The translations under genes were made by a program, and so were the position numbers. Below are positions 1-8,203 of a DNA stretch of 64,000 nt, piece after piece. A model generated the notes under the pieces. The model worked only from the letters and a program-made list of their open reading frames with translations. It made no database searches and was not told the DNA's origin. The stretch is taken from contig FCOD02000013.1 of NCBI GenBank assembly GCA_001544655.2, forward strand, positions 1 to 64,000, in the 5' to 3' direction. Origin of the DNA: Caballeronia turbans (GTDB lineage Bacteria; Pseudomonadota; Gammaproteobacteria; Burkholderiales; Burkholderiaceae). The stretch's first letter is position 1; each line of letters starts with the position of its first letter.

Positions 1-75
1 TGGAGCGAGTCGCGCATCAAGAAAGTGATGGGCGAAAACTGGATGCGCTTCTTCGGCGAAGTCTGGAACGTCTGA
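1..75 (+). CDS. C-terminus of a membrane-dipeptidase-like protein (peptidase M19), truncated by window edge
   Basis: The first 24 codons are open and end in TGA at 73-75. The peptide contains IKKVMGENWMRFFGEVW, which resembles the C-terminal signature of M19 zinc dipeptidases, where a conserved K-x-x-GxNxxRxxxxVW helix closes the TIM barrel. The catalytic part lies outside the window, so the assignment rests only on this tail. It is followed by an inverted repeat that may terminate its transcript. Confidence 0.5.
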   Translation, partial: WSESRIKKVMGENWMRFFGEVWNV

Positions 76-84
76 TCCCGCGCG

Positions 85-118
85 AAAGTTATCGGAACTC
101 GGTGCTACGATAACTTTT
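85..118 (+). terminator. Inverted repeat, possible terminator or operator
   Basis: AAAGTTATCG (85-94) is repeated as its perfect reverse complement at 108-117, with a 13-nt spacer. The right arm ends in a run of four T. It sits between the dipeptidase stop (75) and the LuxR start (144). It could be a weak intrinsic terminator for the upstream gene or a dyad bound by the downstream regulator; the sequence does not decide. Confidence 0.5.
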
Positions 119-143
119 CGCCAGACGCGGCGCGCTTCCCGAT

Positions 144-707
144 ATGACCGACTCGACGCCCAAGCTCGACTACGAAGATTTATTCAGGCATTTGCCCGTT
201 GCCGTCATCGTTGCGAGAGAACGGGTCATGGTGGATTGCAATTCGAGAGCCCTGGAACTCTTCAGGGCGACACGCGGCGACATCATCGGTCAATCGTTCT
301 CGAAGCTCTATCCGCAGCGCAAGGACTTCTCCACCACCGGTCGCCGCCTCGCGCCGCTCCTTGCAAAGCATGCCCTCTTCAGCGATGACCGCATCATGCG
401 GCGCATCGACGGCACGCACTTCTGGGTCACGGTTTGCGGCTTCGGCTATAACCCGAAGCGGCCATTCGAGCTTGCAATCTGGACGTTCACGGACCTGTCG
501 CAGGGCACGAAGCAATCCGATAACGCGAGCATGCTGACCGAGCGCGAGCGCGACGTAGCCGCCCTGCTCGTTCACGGCATGACGAGCAAGGAGATCGGCA
601 AGGAACTGAATATCAGTCCGCGCACGGTCGACATACATCGCGCGAGCCTGCTGCGCAAATACGGCGCGAGAGCGACACAAGACCTCATTGCCCGACTGCT
701 GGCGTAG
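144..707 (+). CDS. PAS domain / LuxR-type HTH transcriptional regulator
   Basis: This 187-residue protein has an N-terminal PAS-like sensor domain (about residues 8-120, beginning EDLFRHLPVAVIV and with an NSRALELF segment) joined to a C-terminal LuxR/FixJ helix-turn-helix (about 132-187). The HTH carries the hallmark LTERERDVAALL...SKEIGKELNISPRTVDIHR. There is no receiver domain or membrane segment, so it probably senses a cytoplasmic ligand or redox cue. The start ATG follows an inverted repeat at 85-117, which could be its own operator. The target genes cannot be told from this window. Confidence 0.85.
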   Translation: MTDSTPKLDYEDLFRHLPVAVIVARERVMVDCNSRALELFRATRGDIIGQSFSKLYPQRKDFSTTGRRLAPLLAKHALFSDDRIMRRIDGTHFWVTVCGFGYNPKRPFELAIWTFTDLSQGTKQSDNASMLTERERDVAALLVHGMTSKEIGKELNISPRTVDIHRASLLRKYGARATQDLIARLLA

Positions 708-809
708 GGCGAACGCGAACGCTTGGCCTGGTCGAAAGATCGAATCTTGGCCCTTCAGCCTGTGCCATCGCGCGGATATCGTAGGTGTCATGCAACGTGG
801 AGAACACGC

Positions 810-1271
810 ATGAACACTTCGATCACCCTTCGGCATCTCGACACGCCCGACGAGTTGACGCGCGCCTTCGACGTCATGAAGGAACTGCGCCCGCATCTCA
901 CCGACGCCGACGCCTTCCGCGCGCAAATGCGCCGTCAACGCGAGGAAAGCTATCGCCTGCTCGCCGCATGCGACGATGGCGCGATTCTCGGTCTTGCCGG
1001 CTATCGCACGCAAACGAACACGCTGTACGGGCGTTTCGTCTATCTCGACGATCTCGTCGTGACGGCACGTCTGCAACGCAGCGGCATCGGCGCGCAATTG
1101 CTCGACAAGGTCCGCGAGATCGCGCGTCATTCACGCTGTGCGCATTTCGTGCTCGATACCGGCCTGCACATGGCGCTCGCTCAGCGCTTCTACTATCGCA
1201 ATGGGCTGCTCGCGAAAGGCATGCGCTTCGTCGAAACGCTCGCCGCCAACGGCACGGAGGCCGCGCGATGA
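810..1271 (+). CDS. GNAT family N-acetyltransferase
   Basis: This 153-residue GNAT-fold protein should transfer an acetyl group from acetyl-CoA to an amine of unknown identity. The central VYLDDLVVTARLQRSGIG segment contains the beta-4 strand and the R/Q-x-x-G-x-G/A acetyl-CoA pyrophosphate loop. The start at 810 is chosen because a GGAG at about 799-802 lies a normal distance upstream and because the reading frame before it lacks GNAT similarity. Its stop overlaps the ATG of the next gene (ATGA at 1268-1271), so the two are translationally coupled. Confidence 0.85.
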   Translation: MNTSITLRHLDTPDELTRAFDVMKELRPHLTDADAFRAQMRRQREESYRLLAACDDGAILGLAGYRTQTNTLYGRFVYLDDLVVTARLQRSGIGAQLLDKVREIARHSRCAHFVLDTGLHMALAQRFYYRNGLLAKGMRFVETLAANGTEAAR

Positions 1272-1885
1272 AAGTGCTTTTCATCAACGCGAGCCCGCAC
1301 GGCGATGCGAGCCATGGCTATCGGCTCGCGCTGGAAATGATCGGCATGCTGCGCAAGACGACGCGCGTCGAAGTCGTCGAACGCGATCTCGCCGCGAAGC
1401 CGTTGCCGCCCATCACGCAGGACTATGCGCGCGCGATCACGTCGCGTCATCCGGATGCGAGCCCGTTCTACGTATCCGAGGAACTGGTCCGCGAAATCGA
1501 AACGACGGACGCACTCATCATCAACACGCCGATGCACAACTTCACCGTGCCCGCCGCGTTGAAGCTGTGGATCGACTACGTGCTGCGCATTCACCGCACG
1601 TTCGCGGCCACGCCCGAGGGCAAGGTCGGTCTGATGCGCGACCGGCCCGCGTTCGTGATCGTCGGATCAGGCGGGTTTCATTGCGGCGAGCACGCGCGAC
1701 AACGCGATTTCCTCACGCCATATTTACGCTACGCGCTCGGCTCGATCGGCTTGCAAAGCCTGCACTTTCTCCTGCTGCAAGGACTCGTGCGCGGCGACGA
1801 AGCCGTAAACGAAGCGCTGCAATGCGCACGCGATGAAATCGCGCGCCACGCGCTTTTCGCCTCGGACGACGCCGTCACGCTCTAA
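1268..1885 (+). CDS. NAD(P)H-dependent FMN oxidoreductase, AzoR/AcpD-like flavodoxin fold
   Basis: This 205-residue protein belongs to the flavodoxin-fold FMN-dependent NADH oxidoreductases (azoreductase/quinone reductase group). The N-terminus MKVLFINASPHGDASHGY is the FMN phosphate loop, and NTPMHNFTVPAALKLWIDY near residues 85-105 is the characteristic AzoR flavin-binding segment. It probably reduces quinones or azo/nitro compounds using NAD(P)H. It is coupled to the preceding acetyltransferase by a 4-nt overlap. Its TAA stop interlocks with the stop of the convergent MocR gene. Confidence 0.85.
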   Translation: MKVLFINASPHGDASHGYRLALEMIGMLRKTTRVEVVERDLAAKPLPPITQDYARAITSRHPDASPFYVSEELVREIETTDALIINTPMHNFTVPAALKLWIDYVLRIHRTFAATPEGKVGLMRDRPAFVIVGSGGFHCGEHARQRDFLTPYLRYALGSIGLQSLHFLLLQGLVRGDEAVNEALQCARDEIARHALFASDDAVTL

Positions 1886-3363
1886 CCATCGTAGGCGCGT
1901 CGAAGCATGCGGGCGAGACGCGCGGCTTGCGCAGCATCGGCGACATTCGCGAAGCCGGCGACGATCCCGCGCAACGTATGCTTCGTGCGCCCGTTCAGGT
2001 ACCACGCCGACAGCGCGATCACCGCAAGCCCCGCTTCACGCGCGCGGGCGGCCATCGCCATGTCGTCGATGGGACCGCCGCGTCCCTTCCGGAAGATCGC
2101 GACGAGATGCATGCCGCCGGTCGGCAAGTCGATCGCCACGCGATCGCCGAACGCCTTCACGATCGCGTTCGCGAGCAGCATGCGCCGCTCGGCGTACAGC
2201 GCGCGCATGCGCTTCAGATGCCGCGCGAAATGCCCTTGCGCGATGAAGTCGGCCACCGCCGCCTGATAGAGATAAGGCGAGCCCGCATTCATGCTCTTCG
2301 TGAGCTGCCCGAAGCGCGCGACGGCCCGCTCGGGCGCCACCACATAAGAGAGCCGCAAGCCCGGAAACAGCACTTTGCTGAACGTGCCGCAATAGATCAC
2401 GCGATCGTCGCGATCGAGGCTTTTCAGCGCGGGCAGCGGACGACCGACATAGCGGAACTCGCTGTCGTAATCGTCCTCGACGATCCAGCTCCCCGCGCGG
2501 CTCGCCCAGTCGAGCAGTTTCATGCGTCTCGGAAGCGCGAGCGTCACACCGAGCGGACTTTGATGCGATGGCGTGACGAATGCGAAGCGCGCATCGGCAT
2601 CGAGCGCAATGCCCGCATCGACGTCGAGCCCTTCGTGATCGACCGGCACCGGCACGAGCCGCACGCCCGCTTCGACGAGAAAGTTACGCGCGAGCAGATA
2701 TCCCGGCTCTTCGAACCATGCGCGGTCCTCGGGCTTCGCGAGACTGCGCAGGACCAGTTCGAGCGTCGCGCGATATCCGTTCGTCACGAACACCTGCTCC
2801 GGCACGCAATCCACGCCACGCGAAAGACCGAGATAGGTCGCGATGCGCTCGCGCAACGGGCGATATCCGGAAGGATCGGGATACGTGAGCGCGGCGAGGT
2901 CCCCGCTGCGCGCGCGATACGCGACGAGCCGGCTCCATACCTTGCGCGGAAACGCATCGAGCGCGGGGAGACCCGGGCGCAAAGGTTTTGCGTCATTGCC
3001 GATATCGGCTGCGGGTTCGGCACGCCTGGCACGCGGCGCATCCGCGCGCTCGCGGTTCTTGCGCGCCGCGGACAGCGTGACGGCGCCCGGCAGCGACGAC
3101 GACACGAACGTGCCCGCCGCGCCGCGCATCTGCAAATAACCCTCATCGACGAGAATGTTATAAGCCATCTCGACCGTGCCGCGCGCAGTATTCAGTTGCG
3201 TCGCGAGTCCGCGCAAGGCGGGCACGCGATCGCCTGGCTTCAGATGGCCCGCTGCGATCGCGGCCTTGAAGCGCTCGCAAATCTGCAGATAAATCGGCGC
3301 GGCTTCGTGCCGGTCGATCGATATGGTCAGCGTGTTCTTGGCTCGTGGCATGGCGCGGTTCAT
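1882..3363 (-). CDS. MocR/PdxR-type GntR regulator with aminotransferase-like domain
   Basis: This protein of about 490 residues has an N-terminal GntR winged helix (about residues 12-80: AAPIYLQICERFKAAI...LRGLATQLNTARGTVEMAYNIL) fused to a fold-type I aminotransferase-like domain. The domain contains a PLP-lysine segment (YCGTFSKVLFPGLRLSY) and the VEDDYDSEFR motif. MocR proteins use PLP-bound effectors to regulate a divergent gene. Here the neighbour is the NmrA-like reductase starting 91 bp away. Translation may start at 3363 or at the internal Met at 3351; neither has a clear Shine-Dalgarno. Confidence 0.88.
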   Translation of the reverse strand: MNRAMPRAKNTLTISIDRHEAAPIYLQICERFKAAIAAGHLKPGDRVPALRGLATQLNTARGTVEMAYNILVDEGYLQMRGAAGTFVSSSLPGAVTLSAARKNRERADAPRARRAEPAADIGNDAKPLRPGLPALDAFPRKVWSRLVAYRARSGDLAALTYPDPSGYRPLRERIATYLGLSRGVDCVPEQVFVTNGYRATLELVLRSLAKPEDRAWFEEPGYLLARNFLVEAGVRLVPVPVDHEGLDVDAGIALDADARFAFVTPSHQSPLGVTLALPRRMKLLDWASRAGSWIVEDDYDSEFRYVGRPLPALKSLDRDDRVIYCGTFSKVLFPGLRLSYVVAPERAVARFGQLTKSMNAGSPYLYQAAVADFIAQGHFARHLKRMRALYAERRMLLANAIVKAFGDRVAIDLPTGGMHLVAIFRKGRGGPIDDMAMAARAREAGLAVIALSAWYLNGRTKHTLRGIVAGFANVADAAQAARLARMLRRAYDG

Positions 3364-3453
3364 GGACTAGTCCGATCGACGATTCTTGTCTCTTTGTACT
3401 AAGCCATGATTGTCGCACAATGACTTCACTTTCACTTAACCGAGAGGTGCATC
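3364..3453. promoter_or_regulatory. Divergent promoter region with two palindromes
   Basis: This 90-bp spacer between the MocR regulator and the NmrA-like gene contains the perfect palindrome GGACTAGTCC (3364-3373), touching the regulator start codon. It also contains ATTGT-CGC-ACAAT (3409-3421). Either could be the MocR operator. An AGAGG before the ATG at 3454 serves the forward gene. Confidence 0.4.
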
Positions 3454-4203
3454 ATGAAGATCGTCGTCATCGGCGGTTCGGGTTTGATCGGCGCGAAAAC
3501 GGTCGCGATTCTGCGCGCGAAGGGTCACGAGGCTATCGCCGCGTCGCCGCGCAACGGCGTGGATTCGGTGAGCGGCGCAGGTCTGAATGAAGCGCTTCGC
3601 GGCGCGCAGATCGTGATCGATGTATCGAACGCGCCTTCATGGGCGCCGGACGACGTGATGGCGTTCTTCCGTACGTCGACCACGAATCTCGTCAAGGCCG
3701 AGGCCGCGGCGGGCGTGCAGCATCATGTCGCGCTGTCGGTCGTTGGCACGGACCGCATGCCGGACAACGGCTATTTCCTCGCGAAGGTCGCGCAGGAGAA
3801 GCTGATCGCGGAATCGGGCGTGCCGTATTCCATCATTCGCGCGACGCAGTTCATGGAATTTCTCGGCGGCATCGCAGATGCCGGGATGCAGGACGGCAAG
3901 GTGCATCTCTCGACAGGACAGTTCCAGCCGATCGCAGCCGATGACGTCGCGGCCATCGTCGCCGATGTCGCCCTCGCCGCGCCGTTGAACGGCATCGTCG
4001 ACATCGCAGGGCCGCAGCGGGCGCCGTTGCATCGGATCGTCGGCCAGTATCTGAAGGCGCAGGGCGATGCGCGTGAGATCGTCGTGGATCCGAAAGCCAC
4101 GTACTTCGGCGGCACGATCACGGAGGACTCGCTCGTGCCGACCGGCGCTGCGCGTCATGGAAACATCGCGCTGGAAGACTGGCTGAAGCGCGCGCGCTCC
4201 TGA
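3454..4203 (+). CDS. NmrA-like / atypical SDR NAD(P)-binding protein
   Basis: This 249-residue Rossmann protein begins MKIVVIGGSGLIGAKTV, the GxxGxxG dinucleotide loop of atypical short-chain dehydrogenases of the NmrA/HSCARG group. The canonical YxxxK dyad is replaced by a YFLAKVAQEKL segment (about 109-119), so a simple reductase or a redox-sensing role is equally possible. Homologues are often annotated as NAD(P)H-binding or LysR-linked oxidoreductases. It is divergent from a MocR gene that is its likely regulator, and it is followed by a strong hairpin terminator. Confidence 0.82.
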   Translation: MKIVVIGGSGLIGAKTVAILRAKGHEAIAASPRNGVDSVSGAGLNEALRGAQIVIDVSNAPSWAPDDVMAFFRTSTTNLVKAEAAAGVQHHVALSVVGTDRMPDNGYFLAKVAQEKLIAESGVPYSIIRATQFMEFLGGIADAGMQDGKVHLSTGQFQPIAADDVAAIVADVALAAPLNGIVDIAGPQRAPLHRIVGQYLKAQGDAREIVVDPKATYFGGTITEDSLVPTGAARHGNIALEDWLKRARS

Positions 4204-4219
4204 CCGGCGCAACGCTTTG

Positions 4220-4258
4220 CGGCATCGTTTCGCGCGTAGAAACGATGCCGGTGCTTTT
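4220..4258 (+). terminator. Intrinsic terminator, probably bidirectional
   Basis: A perfect 12-bp stem (CGGCATCGTTTC at 4220-4231 with its complement at 4239-4250) and a 7-nt loop are followed by GTGCTTTT. It lies between the convergent NmrA-like gene (stop 4203) and the porin gene (stop 4258), so it can end transcription from the left and perhaps from the right. Confidence 0.85.
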
Positions 4259-5364
4259 CAGAACACGTGCATCATCCCGATGTAAGCGCCTGTCTGCGAC
4301 TCGCCCGCCATCGGACTCGTGCCCGGTTCGGCGTCGCGCGGTGTCGCGAAGACCGAGAACGTGCCGTTCGCACTGTTGCGCACGTAGGCCACGGTGCCGT
4401 AGAGGAAAGTGCGCTTCGTGAAGTTGTAGGTCGTGCCGAGCGCGTAGAGCATCGCATGGCTCGCAGGATCGTGCGCCGCATCGCCCGCACCCGCGCCCAC
4501 ATGGATGTAGAAGCCCGCCGCGGTGACGGCCCAGGCGGGCGTCGCCTGATAAGTCGCGCCGAGCCAGTAGTGATCGGCGCTTTCGGCCACGCCTGCGGGC
4601 GAATCCGGTGCGGCGTAGTGCGTGTAGGCGGCCTGCACCTTCCACTTGTCCACCTTCACATTCGCGCCGACGAAGTACTCTCGCGACGCCTGAAAGATGT
4701 TGTCCAGCTTGCCGTCCTGACTGCGCAGCTCGTCGTAGATGCCGCGGACGTCGAGCACCGGCGAGTGATACGTCAGCATGATGCCTTCGGAGCGGCCGAA
4801 CTCGCCGGGCGCGCCCGAATTGAACGCGCCCGGCTGATTGCCGAACGCATACTGCCCTTGCACGTCGAAGCCATGAAACACGGGGCTGTGATACTCGACG
4901 TTATTGCTGGTCTGCTGCCAGTTGCGCCCGCGCACGAGCGACGCCGATGACACCGCCTGCTGCACGAAGGGATCGAACTCCCACACGCCGTCGCTATCGA
5001 TAAAGAGGTTGCGGCCCGCCTGCAACTGGCCCCACGTCTTCGAACTCAGCCCGACATAAGCGCGGCGCGACCACAGGCGTCCGCCGCCGGTGGTGCCGTT
5101 CATGATCTGGATGGCGGTTTCGAGGTCGAAGACCGCGCTCAGGCCGGCGCCGAGATCTTCGTTGCCTTTGAGGCCCCACATGCTGGTGCCCCAGTCGCCG
5201 CCTTCGGCGCTCCATCGCGAGGCGCTGCCGCCCGTGCCGTTCGCAATGTGATTCAGATATTCGATGCCGCCATCGATCCGGCCGTACATCGTGACGCTCG
5301 TTTGCGCCCACGCGCCCGAGGTCACGAGAAGAAGGCCTGCCGCTTTCCAGAGACGAACTTTCAT
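4258..5364 (-). CDS. Trimeric Gram-negative porin, Burkholderia type
   Basis: This 368-residue outer-membrane porin starts with a signal peptide (MKVRLWKAAGLLLVTSGAWA) cleaved before QTSVTMYGRIDGG, the standard first beta-strand of betaproteobacterial porins. It ends in the outer-membrane-insertion signature ...MMHVF with a terminal phenylalanine. Internal strands such as FDLETAIQI, SRRAYVGLSSKTWGQLQAGR and GLKGNEDLGAGLSAVF fit the OmpC-like Porin_4 family. I prefer the ATG at 5364 over an in-frame GTG at 5376 because of the signal peptide and a GGAG upstream. It would allow passive uptake of small hydrophilic solutes. Confidence 0.92.
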   Translation of the reverse strand: MKVRLWKAAGLLLVTSGAWAQTSVTMYGRIDGGIEYLNHIANGTGGSASRWSAEGGDWGTSMWGLKGNEDLGAGLSAVFDLETAIQIMNGTTGGGRLWSRRAYVGLSSKTWGQLQAGRNLFIDSDGVWEFDPFVQQAVSSASLVRGRNWQQTSNNVEYHSPVFHGFDVQGQYAFGNQPGAFNSGAPGEFGRSEGIMLTYHSPVLDVRGIYDELRSQDGKLDNIFQASREYFVGANVKVDKWKVQAAYTHYAAPDSPAGVAESADHYWLGATYQATPAWAVTAAGFYIHVGAGAGDAAHDPASHAMLYALGTTYNFTKRTFLYGTVAYVRNSANGTFSVFATPRDAEPGTSPMAGESQTGAYIGMMHVF

Positions 5365-5616
5365 GGCCGACTGCACTCCATGCTGGCCCTGCCCGGTTGA
5401 GAGAAAACGATTGGCTGCACCTTAGCACCATCCGGTGAAGTCGGCAGAAATCGGCATCTGACGGGTTATTGCAATGACTTGAGCGCAAACGCCGGGCGTT
5501 ACCGTATCGTTCGGATGACGAACGTTGCCATGCGTCGCTGCCCGCACCGGCCTCAGCGTTTCGGTCAGATGCAAACGTTTCATCGACTTCAACCGGCGGT
5601 TTTCGAACGCTCCACG

Positions 5617-5643
5617 TAAAGAAACGTTTACCCGTGCCGATAA
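5617..5643 (+). promoter_or_regulatory. FliA (sigma-28) promoter
   Basis: TAAA (5617-5620), a 15-nt spacer, and GCCGATAA (5636-5643) match the sigma-28 consensus TAAA-N15-GCCGATAA in every fixed position. It lies upstream of the small gene that follows. Two identical AAACGTTT palindromes (5573-5580 and 5622-5629) sit in and upstream of it. A second GCCGATAA at 5723-5730 has no -35 partner. Confidence 0.8.
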
Positions 5644-5687
5644 CCTGAAACAGAAGGAGCCGGACGATCGTTCCGGACCTTTTCGAT

Positions 5688-5951
5688 ATGCAAGACGAGT
5701 GTCCCGCAGCGGTATTCCGCGGGCCGATAACATCCGACAGAGAAAAAATGGTCTTCAGCTACAGGGACATGATGGTCACGCCGGCAGCGGTCCGGCATGG
5801 CGATGTGTTTGCCGCGACGGCGCGAATCCAGGATTTGAACGGAATGGAGCGTTCCGTGCGTTTGCCGGGCGAGTTTCCCAACGTGGAAGAAGCGATCCGC
5901 TTCGCAATCGCGGCGGGTTTCGAATATATCGATTGCGAGCAGCGCTGCTGA
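5688..5951 (+). CDS. Small hypothetical protein, probably in the flagellar/chemotaxis regulon
   Basis: I do not recognise a named family. The frame encodes 87 residues, or 67 if translation starts at the second Met at 5748, where MVFSYRDMMVTP begins. The core pattern (a short beta-rich start, MVTPAAVRHGDVFAATARI, then PNVEEAIRFAIAAGFEYIDCE) is typical of small soluble Burkholderiaceae proteins with an alpha-helix near the C-terminus. The gene is supported mainly by the near-perfect FliA promoter at 5617-5643. An AAGGAG at about 5653 is too far from either ATG to decide the start. It may be a motility-associated accessory protein. Confidence 0.5.
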   Translation: MQDECPAAVFRGPITSDREKMVFSYRDMMVTPAAVRHGDVFAATARIQDLNGMERSVRLPGEFPNVEEAIRFAIAAGFEYIDCEQRC

Positions 5952-6012
5952 CTCACGCAACGCCGCTGCATGACGAAGCGAAGCGCGATGCTTCGCTTCA
6001 CATCACCTCACC

Positions 6013-7989
6013 TCATCGGCTCAGCTTGAGCGAGGCCGGATCGGCGGTCAGATAACCGACTGCCGCGCCGAAGCGATCCTTGTAGTTCGCGCGGATGAGC
6101 GGATCGAGCGTCGCCTGCACCTTGCCGTGCAGGGCCGTTTCCCAGTCGCCCGCGTGCTGGAAGTTGCTCATGATGTAGGTCCAGCCGTTGATCTCGTCGA
6201 CCGCATGCAGCCCCGTCGATTCCGCGCCCGAAGGCGCCGACAGAATGCGCGTCAGCGATTTCGTATCGACGTTGTACGCCCACAGAAAGTTGTTGACGTG
6301 CGCGCCGCTGTCCTCGCCGATGAAAAGCGTGCGCAGCTTCTCCGAGAACTTGAGGTTATCCGGATTCGCGACGCGCTCCGGGTTCGCGAGATTGCCGAGC
6401 GCATCGGACGCAATGTCTTCGCCGACGAGCGCAGCCGGGGCGGCCATGTCGACCGGCACCCATTCGCTGTCGATCGCCGCGCCCGCGAGATCGCGCTGGC
6501 CGCCCTTCAGGTTGAACGCGTAGACGGCGCCGGCGGTGATGGCGCGATCGAGCGCGATGTCCGTCGAGTGCGCGTCGCCCTTCACCATCGACTTGACGAT
6601 CTGCGACATCGCCGAATAGACGATCTTGTCCTTCGCGTTGACCGTCGTGCCTTCGAGTTTCGTGAAGCACATGCTCGCGCCGCGCCATGCGGCGTAGCGG
6701 TGCGTTTCCAGAAACGCGGCCGCCTTCTCCATGCCCGGCTTGATGCGAATCCAGTTGAACTTGCCGCCGAAATGAATGCGCGTATAGCTCGCATCCAGCG
6801 TCGGGCCGATCTTTTCGTCGGTGACGACGTCCATGATGTCGGCGATCGTCAGCGTGTCGGCGAGATGCTCGATCTCGTCGCTCGTCGCGTGGCCGAGGTT
6901 GAGCCAGGTGAGCGTGGCCGAACCCGCGCCCGCCGACGACGTCTGCGCGCACTTCGCGACATAGAGCGTGCCCGCCGAAAGATCCGCTTCCCTGTCGGCG
7001 ACGAACATGAAGACGCCGCCGTTGGTCGCGTCATCGCCCATCATCACGGTGCGCTTGTCGGGCATCACCTGGATCAGTTCGTGCGAGATGCGGCCGAGGC
7101 AATAGTGCTTCGTGATCGTGCCGGTGCCGTCCGCGTGCACGGTGACTTCCGGCACATGGCCGTAGTGATACGGACGCGCTTTCGTTTCATCGCCGTAGAG
7201 ATTCCTGCTGTAGGCCTTGAGCTGCGCGTCCGTCGACGAAACAGCCGCATCCGGCTCGTACTCTTCGCTCGACAAATGCGTGTTCCACGGCGACAGGCTC
7301 GCGCCGCACGTGATCCACAGGCCGTTCGCCTTCGACGTATCGACGTTCGCGTAGCTCACGAGCGAGAGCTTGCCGGTTGCCGGGTCCTGATCGAGCGTGA
7401 GCACGGCGATCGGCGACGGCAGGCGGCCGTACATGCTGACGGCGCTCTGATCGCGCGTCGTGTATTCGAACTGCACGACCGCGAACACGGCGTTGCCCTT
7501 CACGCCCTTCACCGTCGGATTGTCGATCCTGATGAGCGACGTGCCATCCGGGCAATCCGAGAAGAACTGGCGTTCCTTGCCCGGCGTGGAGCGGTCGATG
7601 ATCGGCTGATTGTCGATATCGAAATAGCCGCCCGCCACGATGGTCCCGCCGGTCGTGTTCGGCACGACATCGCCCGTCATGAAGAACGGCTGATACGCGA
7701 GCTTGTAGGCGCGGTTGCTGCCGTCGCTGAAGTTCACCGTCATCGTCGATGCGACGGTGGTCCTGGCCATCGCGCCCGGATCGGCGAGCGTCGGTGCGGC
7801 CATGCCGGTGAACGTCGCCGTGGTGAAGGCGGCGGTCGGCGCGGGCGCGGGCGTGGCCGCGTTGCTGTCGCTGCCGCCGCATGCGGTGGCGAGCAACGAA
7901 GCGGTAGCCGCGCCGCCGAGCGGCAGCATCGGCGCGCCGGCGAGAATCTTGAGGGCTTTGCGGCGGGAAAGGTCGAGTCGCTGCGCCAT
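6013..7989 (-). CDS. phoX: PhoX-family alkaline phosphatase (DUF839), Tat-exported
   Basis: This 658-residue protein belongs to the PhoX/DUF839 family of secreted Fe/Ca-dependent phosphatases that release phosphate from organic phosphoesters. The N-terminus has a twin-arginine motif (SRRKALKIL), a hydrophobic stretch, and ...LLATACGGSD, which may be a lipobox followed by an Ala/Pro/Thr-rich linker. Family segments include YFDIDNQPIIDRS, CGASLSPWNTHLSSEEYEPDA, GRISHELIQVMPDKRTVMMGDD and the C-terminal NPERVANPDNLKFSEK / FIGEDSG. A Pho-box-like element at 8098-8115 supports phosphate-starvation control. It is monocistronic. Confidence 0.88.
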   Translation of the reverse strand: MAQRLDLSRRKALKILAGAPMLPLGGAATASLLATACGGSDSNAATPAPAPTAAFTTATFTGMAAPTLADPGAMARTTVASTMTVNFSDGSNRAYKLAYQPFFMTGDVVPNTTGGTIVAGGYFDIDNQPIIDRSTPGKERQFFSDCPDGTSLIRIDNPTVKGVKGNAVFAVVQFEYTTRDQSAVSMYGRLPSPIAVLTLDQDPATGKLSLVSYANVDTSKANGLWITCGASLSPWNTHLSSEEYEPDAAVSSTDAQLKAYSRNLYGDETKARPYHYGHVPEVTVHADGTGTITKHYCLGRISHELIQVMPDKRTVMMGDDATNGGVFMFVADREADLSAGTLYVAKCAQTSSAGAGSATLTWLNLGHATSDEIEHLADTLTIADIMDVVTDEKIGPTLDASYTRIHFGGKFNWIRIKPGMEKAAAFLETHRYAAWRGASMCFTKLEGTTVNAKDKIVYSAMSQIVKSMVKGDAHSTDIALDRAITAGAVYAFNLKGGQRDLAGAAIDSEWVPVDMAAPAALVGEDIASDALGNLANPERVANPDNLKFSEKLRTLFIGEDSGAHVNNFLWAYNVDTKSLTRILSAPSGAESTGLHAVDEINGWTYIMSNFQHAGDWETALHGKVQATLDPLIRANYKDRFGAAVGYLTADPASLKLSR

Positions 7990-8097
7990 GTGTGGTGTCG
8001 AGTCCTTGATTGTGGGTTGTGTACCGGCGATGAAAGTCCCTGCTTCAGGCCGTTGCGGCCCGATGTGCCGGTTGACGCGCTACTTTAGGAAACGAAT

Positions 8098-8115
8098 GTG
8101 AAATGCGTTTGACAG
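8098..8115 (-). promoter_or_regulatory. Candidate Pho box (PhoB site) for phoX
   Basis: Read on the minus strand, this is CTGTCAAACGCATTTCAC. Both halves of the Pho-box consensus are recognisable (CTGTCA, then TTTCAC), and 12 of 18 positions match. Ten bases further downstream lies TAAAGT, a plausible -10, which is the spacing expected when PhoB replaces the -35 contact. The phoX start codon is about 110 bp downstream. Confidence 0.6.
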
Positions 8116-8203
8116 GCCGATGTAATTGTTTCGTGTTTTGCCTGAAAGCGCGGGACTGTTCGACTCGAGGTCGCGGCGGGCACATTGCGCCCGCTCGCCC
8201 CCC

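Noticed and set aside
5723-5730. A second GCCGATAA as another FliA promoter
   Set aside because: No TAAA-like element lies 15 bp upstream, so it is probably coincidental or a minor start.
6127-8088. A 653-codon open frame on the plus strand
   Set aside because: It is the antisense of phoX. Its residues are Arg/His/Ala-rich with no domain, as usual for GC-rich DNA. PhoX has full family motifs and a Tat signal.
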